The notes beneath the pieces are model-generated. The model had not been told where the DNA came from. It did no database searches and worked only from the letters and a program-made list of their open reading frames with translations. 64,000 nucleotides of DNA from Forficula auricularia. Its lineage: Eukaryota; Arthropoda; Insecta; Dermaptera; Forficulidae. Location of the stretch: the NCBI GenBank assembly GCA_024734495.1, contig JALMQS010000816.1, positions 7,651,171-7,715,170 of the forward strand. The letters run 5' to 3'. Made by a program: the position numbers and the translations under genes. Shown here one piece after another: positions 47,211 through 57,238 of this stretch (position 1 is its first letter; each line of letters starts with the position of its first letter).

Positions 47211-47345
47211 AAGAATTGAAAAAATTAAATTGAAAGTTTTTGTGCCGAGAGTAGCAGAATTTTTATATATTGAAGGAGTCAATAAAAGAGTGTCTTCTGT
47301 TCGAATTATAAATTTTATTTCATTATAACGATCGTTCTCGTTCAA
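47211..47345 (+). repeat. Partial GACAATAAAAGAGTGT-family element
   Basis: TTGAAAGTTTTTGTGCCGAG, GTAGCAGAATTTTTAT and CAATAAAAGAGTGTC match 28853 and the inverse of 30950-30985. It breaks off before any hammerhead core. Confidence 0.75.
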
Positions 47346-47584
47346 TTGAAAAAATCTTAAATTTTGTAAAATTTAAATAAATTTCTAATAAATGCTTTAT
47401 TATAAAATTTGTGTAAATAAGAGTTGTAGAGTGTGCTTTAATGATTATTGATCACTATTAAAGAATAATAAAGTTTTTTATTGGGTCAAAATTCATTATA
47501 AAATAAAACTAAAAATTAAATTGAAAAATAAAATAAAATGAGAGAGTCTTCTGTTTTTTAAATAAAATAATTTTTAATTATTTC

Positions 47585-47627
47585 TAGAGACTATAGTTTC
47601 GAAGGCATTGCCTTCATCATCAGTCTA
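47585..47627 (-). ncRNA. Hammerhead-like ribozyme, intact
   Basis: Minus strand: helix I TAGA/TCTA, core CTGATGA (47617-47623), one T, helix II GAAGGC/GCCTTC with loop AAT, GAA, palindromic helix III ACTATAGT, triplet GTC. Every core base fits the consensus. Helix III without a loop would favour a dimer. Confidence 0.82.
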
Positions 47628-47773
47628 TCACAAATATTTCAAATTAGTTACAAATTAAGATTTATACATTATTCAAATCTCCCAAGAGGAAACATGAAGA
47701 AAAAGACATTATATATTTTTCAAAATTTTCAATGTATAAATCTTAATTTGTAACTAATTTGAAATATTTGTGA

Positions 47774-47816
47774 TAGACTGATGATGAAGGCAATGCCTTC
47801 GAAACTATAGTCTCTA
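47774..47816 (+). ncRNA. Hammerhead-like ribozyme, intact
   Basis: TAGA (47774-47777), CTGATGA (47778-47784), helix II GAAGGC/GCCTTC, GAA (47801-47803), ACTATAGT, C at 47812 as cleavage base, TCTA (47813-47816). Identical in core and helices to the minus copy at 47585-47627. Confidence 0.82.
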
Positions 47817-47929
47817 GAAATAATTAAAAATTATTTTATTTAAAAAACAGAAGACTCTCTCATTTTATTTTATTTTTAACCTAAAATAAAAACAATTCTG
47901 TTACCATCGACAGTGAAATCTTTTATTCA

Positions 47930-48215
47930 ACTAATTAAATTGAAAGTTTCTTTTTCCGAGCGTATACGCTATATTTGCTATAGCAGAATTTTTATGAATT
48001 AAAATAGACAATAAAAGAGTGTCTTATGATGGAAAAATAAATTTTTTTAATCGATTTATAACGAGACTATAGTTTCGAGAGCTTTGCCCTCTTCATCAAC
48101 TTATTGCAATTGATTCACAGGAATTGATGTGTGAAAGTCTCGTTATAAATAAATTTAAAAATTAATTTTTCCAGCAAAAGACACTCTTTTAGCATTTCCT
48201 TTAAATCTAAGAATA
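47930..48215. mobile_element. Foldback with a decayed hammerhead-like motif
   Basis: AATTGAAAGTTTCTTTTTCCG, then ACAATAAAAGAGTGTCTTATG, mirrored at 48160-48200. Minus strand about 48068-48113 has TTGATGA (C3 changed), helix II GAGGGC/GCTCTC intact, GAAA, ACTATAGTC. Loss of C3 should abolish cleavage. Confidence 0.75.
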
Positions 48216-48450
48216 ATTACACCAGAAAAATTAATTTGTACTATTTATTATTAATAATTTAAAGTAGAATTATCCAAAATTGATAATTGGTAAATAATTA
48301 GTAATGAAGATGTTGAAGCTTTTATCTTTGTGATTAATTTGATTAAAATTTGAATTTTTATTTAAATCACACTTAATTAATTATAATTATGTATTAATAC
48401 AATTTAACTACTAACTACTAGCTATACAATATAACTACTAAGTACTAGTT

Positions 48451-48668
48451 TTTTTTATTATTTATTTAATGTCACCGGGAACAAAGCCCATTTAGACAGC
48501 ACATAGGTAGAGTGTTAGTAGGGTTAGTGAGGGAGCCGAGTTTTCAGCCGGTAGAAATTTTTATTTGCCAGCTAGGATCGAACCCCGGACCTTCACCTCA
48601 ACATCGTCATAATCGATCGATGCCGAAGCGAAGCCAGTGCGTTAGCTGACTGAGCTACTCGACTCCCC
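48451..48668 (-). mobile_element. tRNA-derived SINE, second family
   Basis: The reverse complement has A box TAGCTCAGTCAGCTAACGC, B box GGTTCGATCC, and ends GTGACATTAAATAAATAAT then a poly-A-like tail. Exact 12-bp target duplication TAAGTACTAGTT (48439-48450, 48669-48680). A partial relative may run from 63786 off the window. Confidence 0.93.
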
Positions 48669-48680
48669 TAAGTACTAGTT

Positions 48681-49360
48681 ATATTGTATTATTTGTTCGT
48701 GTTTAATAAATAATTATAATCAATTATGTGTGATTTAAATAAAAATTCAAATTTTAATTGGTTAATAAATTATTTTTAATTTTTATAATTTCTTCCTTTT
48801 GAAATTTTACTGATTCACAAGGCTAGACTTTGTATCTGATCAAGAGATTAATGATTAATTTTGAAAAAAATGTATAAATAAATAAATAATAAGAGATACA
48901 ATCCAAGTCTATAATTTAATAAAGTAGCTAATTAAATTATATTGACTCTCACTTTGTTTCTTATAATACTTATGTAATAATATTGTAAATTATCTTTTAA
49001 ACAGATAACTGGAAATTAAATTATGCATCTGCATTCGAATAATAATGGTGATTGTCATGTGCAGTTATCCTTCGTCGGGTCAATTGTCGCTTTTGTTGGA
49101 GTTTTTCTTTTATAATATGCCTAGAATTGAAGCTCAATGAGAATCAGGTGTGCAGAGTGCCCCTAGGCGATAGGCAACCTGAACAGCCGCTGCGTCGCTC
49201 ACTATGCGCTTGCATTGGGAGAATACGAGTTGTTTAAATTGCTTCGGACATTTCTAGGAAGAGCTAGCTCACTTTCTAATCTTCTATTTTAATAACAAAT
49301 AAGCCTCAAGTTCACTTATCGTTTTCATTTCAAAAGTTTTTTGACCCAAATTTCACTCAG
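48681..49360. other. AT-rich, then a GC-richer patch at 49050-49240
   Basis: The patch opens a 61-codon frame with no family motif. It lies inside the large inverted repeat. No gene supported. Confidence 0.35.
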
Positions 49361-49510
49361 TTCATATTGTAAACGAGCTTTCGCCCTCGAAGCTCGGCCC
49401 TCGGGCTGAGTACCCTAGCGGGCGGCGTCTCGGTCCAAAAATTGTATTAAAAACCACATTCCAAATGTATACCTGTAAACTCCCGAAAATACATAGTCTC
49501 TTAAAAGTTT

Positions 49511-49964
49511 CGCCTCATTTTCGTCCTGACACAGCTACAGAAATGAGGCTCTAGATATGAATCAGGAAGTATTTTTTTTCTATAATCTACAGCATTGTGA
49601 TATTTTTTGTGTGGAAATAGATTTATTTAAATAAGTGGGATCGTGTGAGGAGGAGAATTATATTATATCTTTTTTTAAAATTTGGGATCAATAATCGATA
49701 TAAGGCTCCAAATATTTAAAAGAGATCCGGTGTTGTTTGTATGACAGGCTGCTCCATCCAGTATTGCCATGAGAAACTCATATGGGCATGCGTGTCTTAA
49801 GTCGTTCAATTTTGTAAAAATCAAAAAATAAGAATAACAAAATTTAGATTTTTAAAAAATTATAAAAAAGTGGCAAATTATTAAAAAATAAATAAATAAT
49901 ATATAAAATATAAATCAAATAAGATGTGATTAATTTCTGTGCGCAAAGAAAAGCGAATTGAATA
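49511..49964. other. AT-rich stretch, no gene seen
   Basis: Nothing recognised. Confidence 0.5.
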
Positions 49965-50465
49965 TTTAATTTTTGAGTGGTGAAGGGGGAGGGGAATAAT
50001 TATCAATATATTTAATGTTTCTTAATTTAAAATCAATTGGAGTCTTTCATTTCAAAATTCGAGTTAAAATTACAATTATATTTCAAATTTGTCTCGACTT
50101 ATCTCGACTCAAAGCACAACTATACCGACGGCATCAGCGCCCCTGTCGGCAGCATTAGGTCAGCGTTGCTGCAAATTAATATGGACTATTCTTATTATAA
50201 TAAATATATGTATATATAATAACTGCTGATAAAATAAAAAAAACTTTCCAAGCCTCAGTCGGCTATACGCCAATTATTTAGCCATTTTTGGAAGCAAATA
50301 GTTTAGACTGGAAAGTTGAAATATATGAGAAAGGTGGAGTTTATTAATACAAACATATGTGCCGAATTTCAGCTCACTAGTTATAACCGTTCTATAATTC
50401 CCAACTTGATGATTAGATTGATTTCTGATTTTCTGCATTTTTGAACCATAATATTGGCATAAATC

Positions 50466-50996
50466 AGAGGTCGGGGAACTTTTTAGCTATTACCCCAAAA
50501 TATTTTTCCATAGGTCGCTATTACCCTTACATGAAAAGCAAAAAAAGTAAGGTAAATGTATCTTATCTTTTTATATTAAACGAGCAATTCTTGATATATT
50601 TAGAATCGGTTTGTCGAAAAAGGACTCTAACGATTTGGATGAAATTCACGGGTTAGGCGGGTTTTTGTGTTGATCAATTCGATCTATCAAGGTCTCATCT
50701 TCGGATAAGTTATTTTTGATGTGTTTTTTGTTAATTGAAATAATTATTCACAGGTGGTTGTTGGAATAAAAGTTTATAATTACATTTCTTTCAATTTATT
50801 TTTAATAAAATTAATTGGTTTTTTTATTTTAAATTGCACTAATAGATCATTACAAATGTTATTATTATATTAGAATTTGCCAATTTGATTAAATCAGCGG
50901 TCGGAGAACCGGGGTAAATTACCTCCAAATAGGGTAAAAATGAAACAATCGGGGGTAAAAAGGACATTTTTAAAAAAAATTTTATTTTATAAACTA
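50466..50996. mobile_element. hAT ends interrupted by a Helitron fragment
   Basis: CAGAGGTCGGGGAACTTTTTAG at 50466 is one hAT end. It is cut at 50560 by a Helitron start (A|TCTTATCTTTTTATATTA). From 50887 CAGCGGTCGGAGAACC starts another hAT copy running right. These ends match the copies at 51215 and 51954. Confidence 0.72.
50561..50880 (+). mobile_element. Helitron 5' fragment
   Basis: ATTAAACGAGCAATTC, GATTTGGATGAAATTCACGG and TCTCATCTTCGGATAAG match 41-200 and 59524-59700. No 3' hairpin end. The uninterrupted target GTAAATGTATATTATT is seen at 52755-52770, confirming insertion between A and T. Confidence 0.78.
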
Positions 50997-51085
50997 CTAG
51001 CTGCAATGGCCCGCCTTCGGAGGCCCTCTTGCTAGCCAAGGGGCACGCCCCTGGACCCCCTGCCCTCGAACCTCACCTTTTGTTA
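50997..51085 (-). mobile_element. Helitron 3' end, minus strand
   Basis: The reverse complement ends with a CC.CC-GAA-GG.GG-type hairpin, GCAGCTAG|T. It cuts a hAT copy at AAACTA|TTATAG. The same site in an inverted hAT copy is cut at 53119/53120. Confidence 0.75.
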
Positions 51086-51214
51086 TTTAAAAGAGAAGAA
51101 AAATCAACGGGTTTTTACTGCAACATATACATAATAATCCACTAAGACCTTTGATAAAATTGTCCTTATATGCCTAAATTCTCATATAATTAAATATAAA
51201 TTGTTCATTTATGC

Positions 51215-51670
51215 CAGGGGTCGGGGAACCGGGAGTAAATTACCCCGAAATGGGGTAAAAATGAAACTATCGGGGGTGAAAAGGACATTTTTTTAATTTT
51301 TTATTTTATAAACTATTATAGTATTGTTAGTTTGATAGCTTTTCCAGGAATTCAAAATCTTAAAATTAATAAAAGTTAAAAAAAATATAAAAACATTAAT
51401 AAAAGTTATGCATTATTTGTCATGATGAGTGTTGGTGTATTTTTTTCTTTTTAAAAAGCAGTCAATTAAACCTGGCAAGAAATCGGCTGAATGCCGAGGA
51501 TTGTATTCAAATTGCGCTCATGTCAAAAAGTCCTAATTTTGAAGTTATTTTAGCGAAAATGAAACAACATCATTTTTCTAAAACGTAAAAGCGTTTGAAT
51601 TATGTTAATGTTTACAATTTTTATTTACTTACAGAGAGTTTTCATGTAAATTCCAATTAATTCAATAAAG
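51215..51670. mobile_element. hAT copy, right-end half
   Basis: It starts CAGGGGTCGGGGAACCGGGA and continues through TTATTTTATAAACTATTATAG to TTAATTCAATAAA. It is then replaced by sequence like 20350 (AGTGCCTGGAG). The inverse of this body is at 52760-53119. Confidence 0.75.
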
Positions 51671-51945
51671 AATAAATAAGTGCCTGGAGTACAGAGCGAT
51701 GCTCGGTAATTTTTTGCTTCTAAATAGCTTATGTTTCAAATTTCAAGCCTCTGCGACTTTCCGAAGACGAGATATGAACGATTGATATATTTATTTTCCG
51801 ACATGACTAATTGTACACCCTTCCCTTATTTTGATCCTTTTAAATCGTGAAGAAGGAGGTATGATCCTTCGAATTGTCGGATTTTTTAAGAGAATAAAAT
51901 TGATATTCTATTAAATTATTTTATAGAAAAATACCTTTATTTAAT
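51671..51945. repeat. Helitron-associated body plus hammerhead relic
   Basis: AGTGCCTGGAGTACAGAGCG and GCCTCTGCGACTTTCCG match 20350-20760. From 51838 TTTAAATC-GTGAAGAAGGAGG ... CCTTCGAATTGTCGGATTT is a decayed hammerhead of the 46202 family (C3 and core A changed). Confidence 0.6.
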
Positions 51946-51953
51946 CCAGAGGT

Positions 51954-53119
51954 CGGGGAACTTTTTTAGCCATTACCCCAAAATATTTTTGCGTAGGTCG
52001 CTATTACCCCTACTTTCTGAAAAACAAATAAGCTGACGTGTTCTGATGTGGCCATCCACTTGACTTTACCATACAACCTGGCCCCTAAAATTATTTATAA
52101 TCATCTAAGGGGGGGGGGGGTTAGTTTTTGCATTTTTATACATCTGGGGTCCCACTGATTATGTATGCAAGAATTTGGTTGAGTTTGGTAAATGGCCAAG
52201 ATTTTCATTTTTTGGCCATACAACACCCCCCCCCCCCCACCCGCATTTTGGGCGGTTAGTTTTTGAATTTTTAGACTTCTGGGGACCCCCTGATTATGTA
52301 TACTAATTTGGTTGAGTTTGCTCAAATGGCCTAGATTTTTTAATTTATCCCCCCCCTCTACCCCTTTTTTGGGTTGATATGCACCAAAATCTAATCCGCT
52401 CTTAATATCAATGGATCAAAACTACGTGTTGGTTTCGATATTCACACTAGTTTTTGAGCTAGCTCGTACACAAAAATTTGGTAACGCACAGACTAACAAC
52501 AGACTAACAGACTAACAGACATTTTGACAAAACAGTTATTATCCCGAAAAATATAATTTTTTTTCGATGTTCACTTATTAGGGCTTTTTTGTAGAGCGAA
52601 ATGCCATGGTTTCGCTCAATCTTTTTTTAATCAAAATAGTTTCAGATGTTTTTGAGATATTTCGAAAAAAATAAGGAAAAAAACAACACTTTTTTCAAGC
52701 ACGATTACATTACTTGACCATAATACTCTGTATGGTACAGTAAAAAAAGCAAGGTAAATGTATATTATTTATTGAATTAATTGTAGTTTACATGAAAACT
52801 AACTGTAAGTAAATAAAAAATTGTAAACATTAAACATAATTTAAACGCTTTTACGTTTTAGAAAAAATGATGATGTTTCATTTTCACTAAAATAACTTCA
52901 AAATTAGGACTTTTTGACATGAGCAATTTGAATACAATCCTCGGCATTCAGCCGATTTCTTGTCGGGTTTAACTGACTGCTTTTAAAAGAAAGAAATACA
53001 CCAACACTCATCATGAGAAAAATGCATAACTTTTATTAATGTTTTTATATTTTTTTTTAACTTTTATTAATTTTAAGATTTTGAATTCCTGGAATGCTAT
53101 CAAACTAACAATACTATAA
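51954..53119. mobile_element. hAT copy interrupted by family T
   Basis: The left end CAGAGGTCGGGGAACTTTTTT is at 51954. The body is split by the family T copy (52030-52743) and resumes AAAAAGCAAGGTAAATGTAT. It runs to CAATACTATAA at 53119, where a Helitron begins. Confidence 0.75.
52030..52743 (+). repeat. Family T dispersed repeat, copy 2
   Basis: Starts AGCTGACGTGTTCTGATGTG; ends ACTCTGTATGGTACAGTA. Poly-G and poly-C runs occur at 52100-52112 and 52226-52238. Insertion into the hAT body defines its ends: the uninterrupted version reads AAAAGCAAAAAAAGTAAGG near 50535. Confidence 0.85.
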
Positions 53120-53565
53120 TCTATATATATAAAATTAAGGTTTTGTCTGTACATTGCTCCAAATCACGCCAAATTTTGGTTGCACACGTTTCAAGAAAAG
53201 TTATGAACGAAAACACCCTCAACAAAATTCCTGTCTGTATGTCTGTCTGTCTGTATGTATATTTCCGTCGTTTCCGAAAAGATGCTCACGATTCACTCAA
53301 CCAAATTTTGTATACATAATCTCTGGGCCTCTAGAAGGCTAGAAATGCAAAAACTAACCATCCAAAATGGGGGGGGTCAAAAAATGAAAATTCTTTCTCT
53401 TGGGCCAAACTCAATCAAATTTTTTATGCATAATCTGTGGGTCACTAGAAGGCTAGAAATGCAAAAACTGGTGCGGAGTGGCGGGGTGCGGGGGTGGAAT
53501 GGTGGTTGGGTGAGGAGTGAGGCGGAGTAGGGTCGGCGTCCAGGGGGCTCTGCGCTGGTGTTGTG
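53120..53565 (+). mobile_element. Helitron, 5' end intact
   Basis: A|TCTATATATATAAAATTAAG start, nearly identical to 29951. Includes two inverted units of the family T interior (CTAGAAATGCAAAAACTAAC) and a G-rich tract (53462-53530). The CTAG hairpin end is not found, so the right end is lost or runs into the satellite. Confidence 0.78.
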
Positions 53566-53926
53566 CGCGTTTTCTATCCCACAACCGGGATCAGGCACTT
53601 GAGATTTAAATAAAAATAAAAAATAACGATTTCGCCTTAAAAAGGACGGATGGTCGAGGGAGTGGACCAATCGACTTGATTGGGGAATAACAATGGAATT
53701 GAAATAATTATCGGAAAAGAGTGTTTTTTTATCTAATTAGATTTTTCCTCTTATTAAAAACAAGGACTCAAAAGATTAATACGACACTCGGATGGTGGGA
53801 GAAGTTATCTCCGGAATCGAAGCAAAAAAATACAATGTATACATTAATTAATGTAAAATAATCGGTTTAAGTGAAATTTATAAAAAAAAAAAAAAAAAAA
53901 AAAACATCGCCTTAAAGGAAAGAACC

Positions 53927-55002
53927 TCCAAAGCTTTTGACCAGGTTTGGCACAAAAATCTTCTTGCCAAACTGCCAGCCTTCTGGATTCACACCAACCC
54001 TTCGCAAATGGATAGAAAGCTTTCTGACAAACCGAAGTATAAAAGTTGTGGTGGATGGAACATCATCTGAATCGTTCTCTACAAACTCTGGTGTTCCCCA
54101 AGGCTCTGTAATCTCCTCCACACTCTTCCTTATTTATATAAACGACCTTATTGATCAAACGGCAAACCCCACTATTGTTACGCCGACGATAGCACTCTAC
54201 ACGGCAAACCCTCTCTCCCGAATAATCGAATCAATATTGCCTCCTCAATTACTCTCGACCTAGACAAACTGAATAAATGGGGCTCTCAAAATTTAGTTAA
54301 CTTCAATTCAAACAAGACTCAATGTTGTCTAATTTCTAGGCGCGAAAATAGAGATTTCCTGATATTCACTTCGATTCGAATACCCTGAAAATGTGTGACA
54401 GCCTATCCATGTTGGGCGTCTCTGTCGCATCTGACCTGTCTTGGAATGAACACATCTCCTCTGTGGCGAAATCTGCAGCAAGGAAGATTGGCTTCTTATT
54501 CAGGTCCAAGCGATTTTACAAACCCCCACAACTTCTCACCATCTACAAGGCCCAAATCCGCCCCTGTCTCGAATACGGCTCTCATCTGTGGAGAGGGGCC
54601 TCAAAATACTCTCTTGCTACCCTGGATGCAATTCAGAAACGAGCCGTCAGGCTAATTGACGATTCTACCCTCACCGACTCCCTCGACTCGCTGGCTCATC
54701 GAAGAGATGTCTCCGCCCTTTCCCTTTTCTATAGATACTATCACGGCAGGTGCTCTGATGAGATAAAATCAATAATTCCCCCCAAAGCATGCTTTGCACG
54801 TAGCACGCGTTTTGCCGACTCCCAACACTCTTTCGCGGTTAAATTAGAAAAGTGCCGGACCACTTCATTCGCCAATACATATATCCCCATGACTTCAAGG
54901 AACTGGAACTCTCTTCCAGCCTCTATCTTTCCCAGCACCTATAATCTTCAAACCTTCAAAACCGGAGTGCATAGACACCTACGTCTACACCCTCTCACTT
55001 AA
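53927..55002 (+). pseudogene. Non-LTR reverse transcriptase, frameshifted
   Basis: The first part reads SKAFDQVWHKNLLAKL (with the conserved F-D), then SFLTNRSIKVVVDG, SGVPQGSVIS and LFLIYINDL. The YADD catalytic box is present near 54178-54190 only in another frame (CYADDSTLH), so at least one indel precedes it. From 54391 the thumb and C-terminal region is open for 203 codons: LGVSVASDLSWNEHI, then RPCLEYGSHLWRGA, IQKRAVRLIDD, and TFKTGVHRHLRLHPLT followed by a stop. Order and motifs fit jockey/CR1-type elements; the clade is uncertain. The endonuclease domain and 5' RT are absent. Confidence 0.9.
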
Positions 55003-55094
55003 TCAACTTTCCTTCTCTTCGGTAATGCAAGGGTCTCTTCGAGATCCATAGGGGCTGCATCTTTACTGGTGCACCCCTTCTTGCATTCGATTGC

Positions 55095-55124
<30 letters not shown>
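53927..55124 (+). mobile_element. 5'-truncated non-LTR retrotransposon
   Basis: Reverse transcriptase coding sequence begins abruptly and ends in a 3' UTR and a 37-base A tail. The array reads AAAGGAAAGAACC before it and GATTAGCAAACC after it, so it sits precisely within a satellite unit. Any target duplication is at most AACC. Confidence 0.9.
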
Positions 55125-55128
<4 letters not shown>

Positions 55129-56639
55129 GATTAGCAAACCAATCGACTTGGTTGGGGAATAATGGAATTGAAATAATTATCGGAAAAGAGGTTTTTTTAT
55201 ATAATTAGATTTTTCCTCTTATTAAAAACAAGGACTAAAGATTAATAAGGACACTCCGATGGTGGAGAAGTTATTCTCCGGAATCGAAGCAAAAAATACA
55301 ATGTATACATTAATTAATGTAAAATAATCGGTTTAATAAAATTTATAAAAAACAACAAAAAAAACATCGCCTTAAAGGAAAGAACCGATTAGCAAACCAA
55401 TCGATTTGATTGGGGAATAATGGTATTGAAATAATTATCGGAAAAGAGGTTTTTTTATCTAATTAGATTTTTCCTCTTATTAAAAACAAGGACTAAAGAT
55501 GAATAAGGACACTAGATGGTGGAGAAGTTATCCCCGGAATCGAAGCAAAAAATACAATGTATACATTAATTAATGTAAAATAATCGGTTTAATAAAATTT
55601 ATAAAAAAAAAAAAAAACATCGCCTTAAAGGAAAGAACCGATTAGCAAACCAATCGACTTGATTGGGGAATAATGGAATTGAAATAATTATCGGAAAGAG
55701 GTTTTTTTATCTAATTAGATTTTTCCTCTTATTAGGACTAAAGATGATTTTTCCTCTTATTAGGACTAAAGATGAATAAGGACACTCGATGGTGGAGAAG
55801 TAATCTCCGGAATCGAAGCAAAAATACAATGTATACATTAATTAATGTAAAATAATTGGTTTAATAAATTTATAAAAAAACATCGCCTTAAAAATTATCG
55901 GAAAAGAGGTTTTTTATCTAATTAGATTTTTCCACTTATTAAAAACAAGGACTAAAGATGAATAAGGACACTCGATGGTGGAGAAGTTATCTCCGGAATC
56001 GAAGCAAAAAAATACAATGTATACATTAATTAATGTAAAATAATCGGTTTAATAAAATTTATAAAAAAACATCGCCTTAAAGGAAGAGAACCGATTAGAA
56101 ACCAATCGACTTGATTGTGGGAATAATGGAATTGAAATAATTATCGGAAAAGAGGTTTTTTTATTTAATTAGATTTTTCCTCTTAATTAAAAACAAGGAC
56201 TAAAGATGAATAAGGACACTCGATGTGGAGAAGTAATCTCCGGAATCGAAGCAAAAATACAATGTATACATTAATTAATGTAAAATAATTGATTTAATAA
56301 ATTTATAAAAAAAACATCGCCTTAAAAATTATCGGAAAAGAGGTTTTTTTATCTAATTAGATTTTTCCTCTTATTAAAAACAAGGACTAAAGATGAATAA
56401 GGACACTCGATGGTGGAGAAGTTATCTCCGAATCGAAGCAAAAATACAATGTATACATTAATTAATGTAAAATAATTGGTTTAATAAAATTTATAAAAAA
56501 AAAAAAAAAAAAACATCGCCTTAAAATATAAATATGTAAATTCATTAAAAAAGTATATTTTCCTCATTTTCGAAACGGAAATCCTCAAACTAGAAAGCTC
56601 AAAATTTAGTCAAGTCTTCACATTGAAAAAACAAAAACG

Positions 56640-57025
56640 AACTTTTTATGAACATTTTTTCTTTCTTGATTTGTGTGTATGCGGCAAATATAACAATCGG
56701 ACACCCCCGGTGAGCGAAACAAACGAAGCTTTCAAAATTATTTAAACATACAAGTTTTGTAACTCGTCAAAAGCTTTTACAGCTTGGATGGGATGTATCA
56801 TATACTACCACACCCACCATATTCTCCAGATCTGGCACCATCGGATTATTACTTATTCCGGTCCCTGCAAAATTTTTAGACGGCAAAATCTTTACTTCAA
56901 AATAATAGTGTCAAAAATCATTGGATCAGTTTTTTTTCCCACAAAGATCAAAATTTTTTTGAACGTGGAATAATGCAGCTTCCAGAAAAATGGCAAAAGG
57001 TATTGGACCAAAATGGGGAATATAT
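56640..57025 (+). pseudogene. mariner transposase C-terminus
   Basis: HPPYSPDLAPSDYYLFRSLQ (with the third catalytic Asp of the DD34D triad in APSDY), NFLDGK, then in another frame SVKNHWISFFSHKDQNFFER and MQLPEKWQKVLDQNGEYI. This is the C-terminal third of a mariner-family transposase. Frameshifts lie near 56803 and 56900. The helix-turn-helix region and first two catalytic Asp are not seen. Confidence 0.9.
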
Positions 57026-57095
57026 AATTTTTTCTTTGTGGCTGGTTATTGGGTACTTGGACTTGAAATAAAATTAAAAGTTAAATTTCCAAAAT

Positions 57096-57138
57096 GTTCC
57101 TACGTTTCGCAGTATATTTTTCTGCTTCTTCAGGTAAT
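57096..57138 (-). ncRNA. Hammerhead-like ribozyme
   Basis: Minus strand: CTGAAGA (57127-57133), one A, helix II GCAG/CTGC, GAAAC-GTA, then GGAA. Helix I TTAC/GGAA has one mismatch. The core is intact; triplet GTA. Confidence 0.62.
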
Positions 57139-57238
57139 CTACAACAATAACAACAATTGTAATCGTATGAAACCATTAATCAAAACATGAATAAAATTTC
57201 CTTTTTACAAAATTTACTTTTAATCTCTTCGTAATATA

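Larger units (their letters stand above)
47525..47882. mobile_element. Foldback with a perfect inverted hammerhead pair
   Basis: Palindromic arms of about 150 bp (47525-47675 and 47735-47882) around a short unique centre. Each arm carries the same intact motif in opposite orientation. The arms include AGAGAGTCTTCTGTTTTTTA and inverse, linking it to the GTGTCTTCTG family. Confidence 0.9.
45475..50190. repeat. Large inverted repeat enclosing 45.5-50.2 kb
   Basis: Left arm segments (45488 ATTAATTTGTAACAACGCTGA, 45685 TCGAGATAA, 45770-45945, 45985-46145) reappear inverted and in reverse order at 50110-50190, 49965-50110 and 49365-49510. The arms are about 70-85% alike by eye. The core holds four hammerhead foldbacks and a SINE. 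Confidence 0.72.
53666..56525 (+). repeat. Satellite array, about seven units, split by a retrotransposon
   Basis: The unit runs CCGATTAGCAAACCAATCG, GGAATTGAAATAATTATCGG, TTTTTCCTCTTATT, GGTGGAGAAGTTATCTCCGG, TACATTAATTAATGTA, then CATCGCCTTAAAGGAAAGAA. Full units are 253-258 bp. Two units lack about 55 bp, giving long-short pairs of 453 and 434 bp. Single related units lie at 34000-34185 and in the Helitron at 59875-60070. Confidence 0.93.

Noticed and set aside
53255..53670. Frames in and after the Helitron at 53120
   Set aside because: Low-complexity and repeat-derived; not homologous to any family I recognise.
54395..54938. Alternative frames over the reverse transcriptase
   Set aside because: Shadows of the 203-codon RT C-terminal frame.
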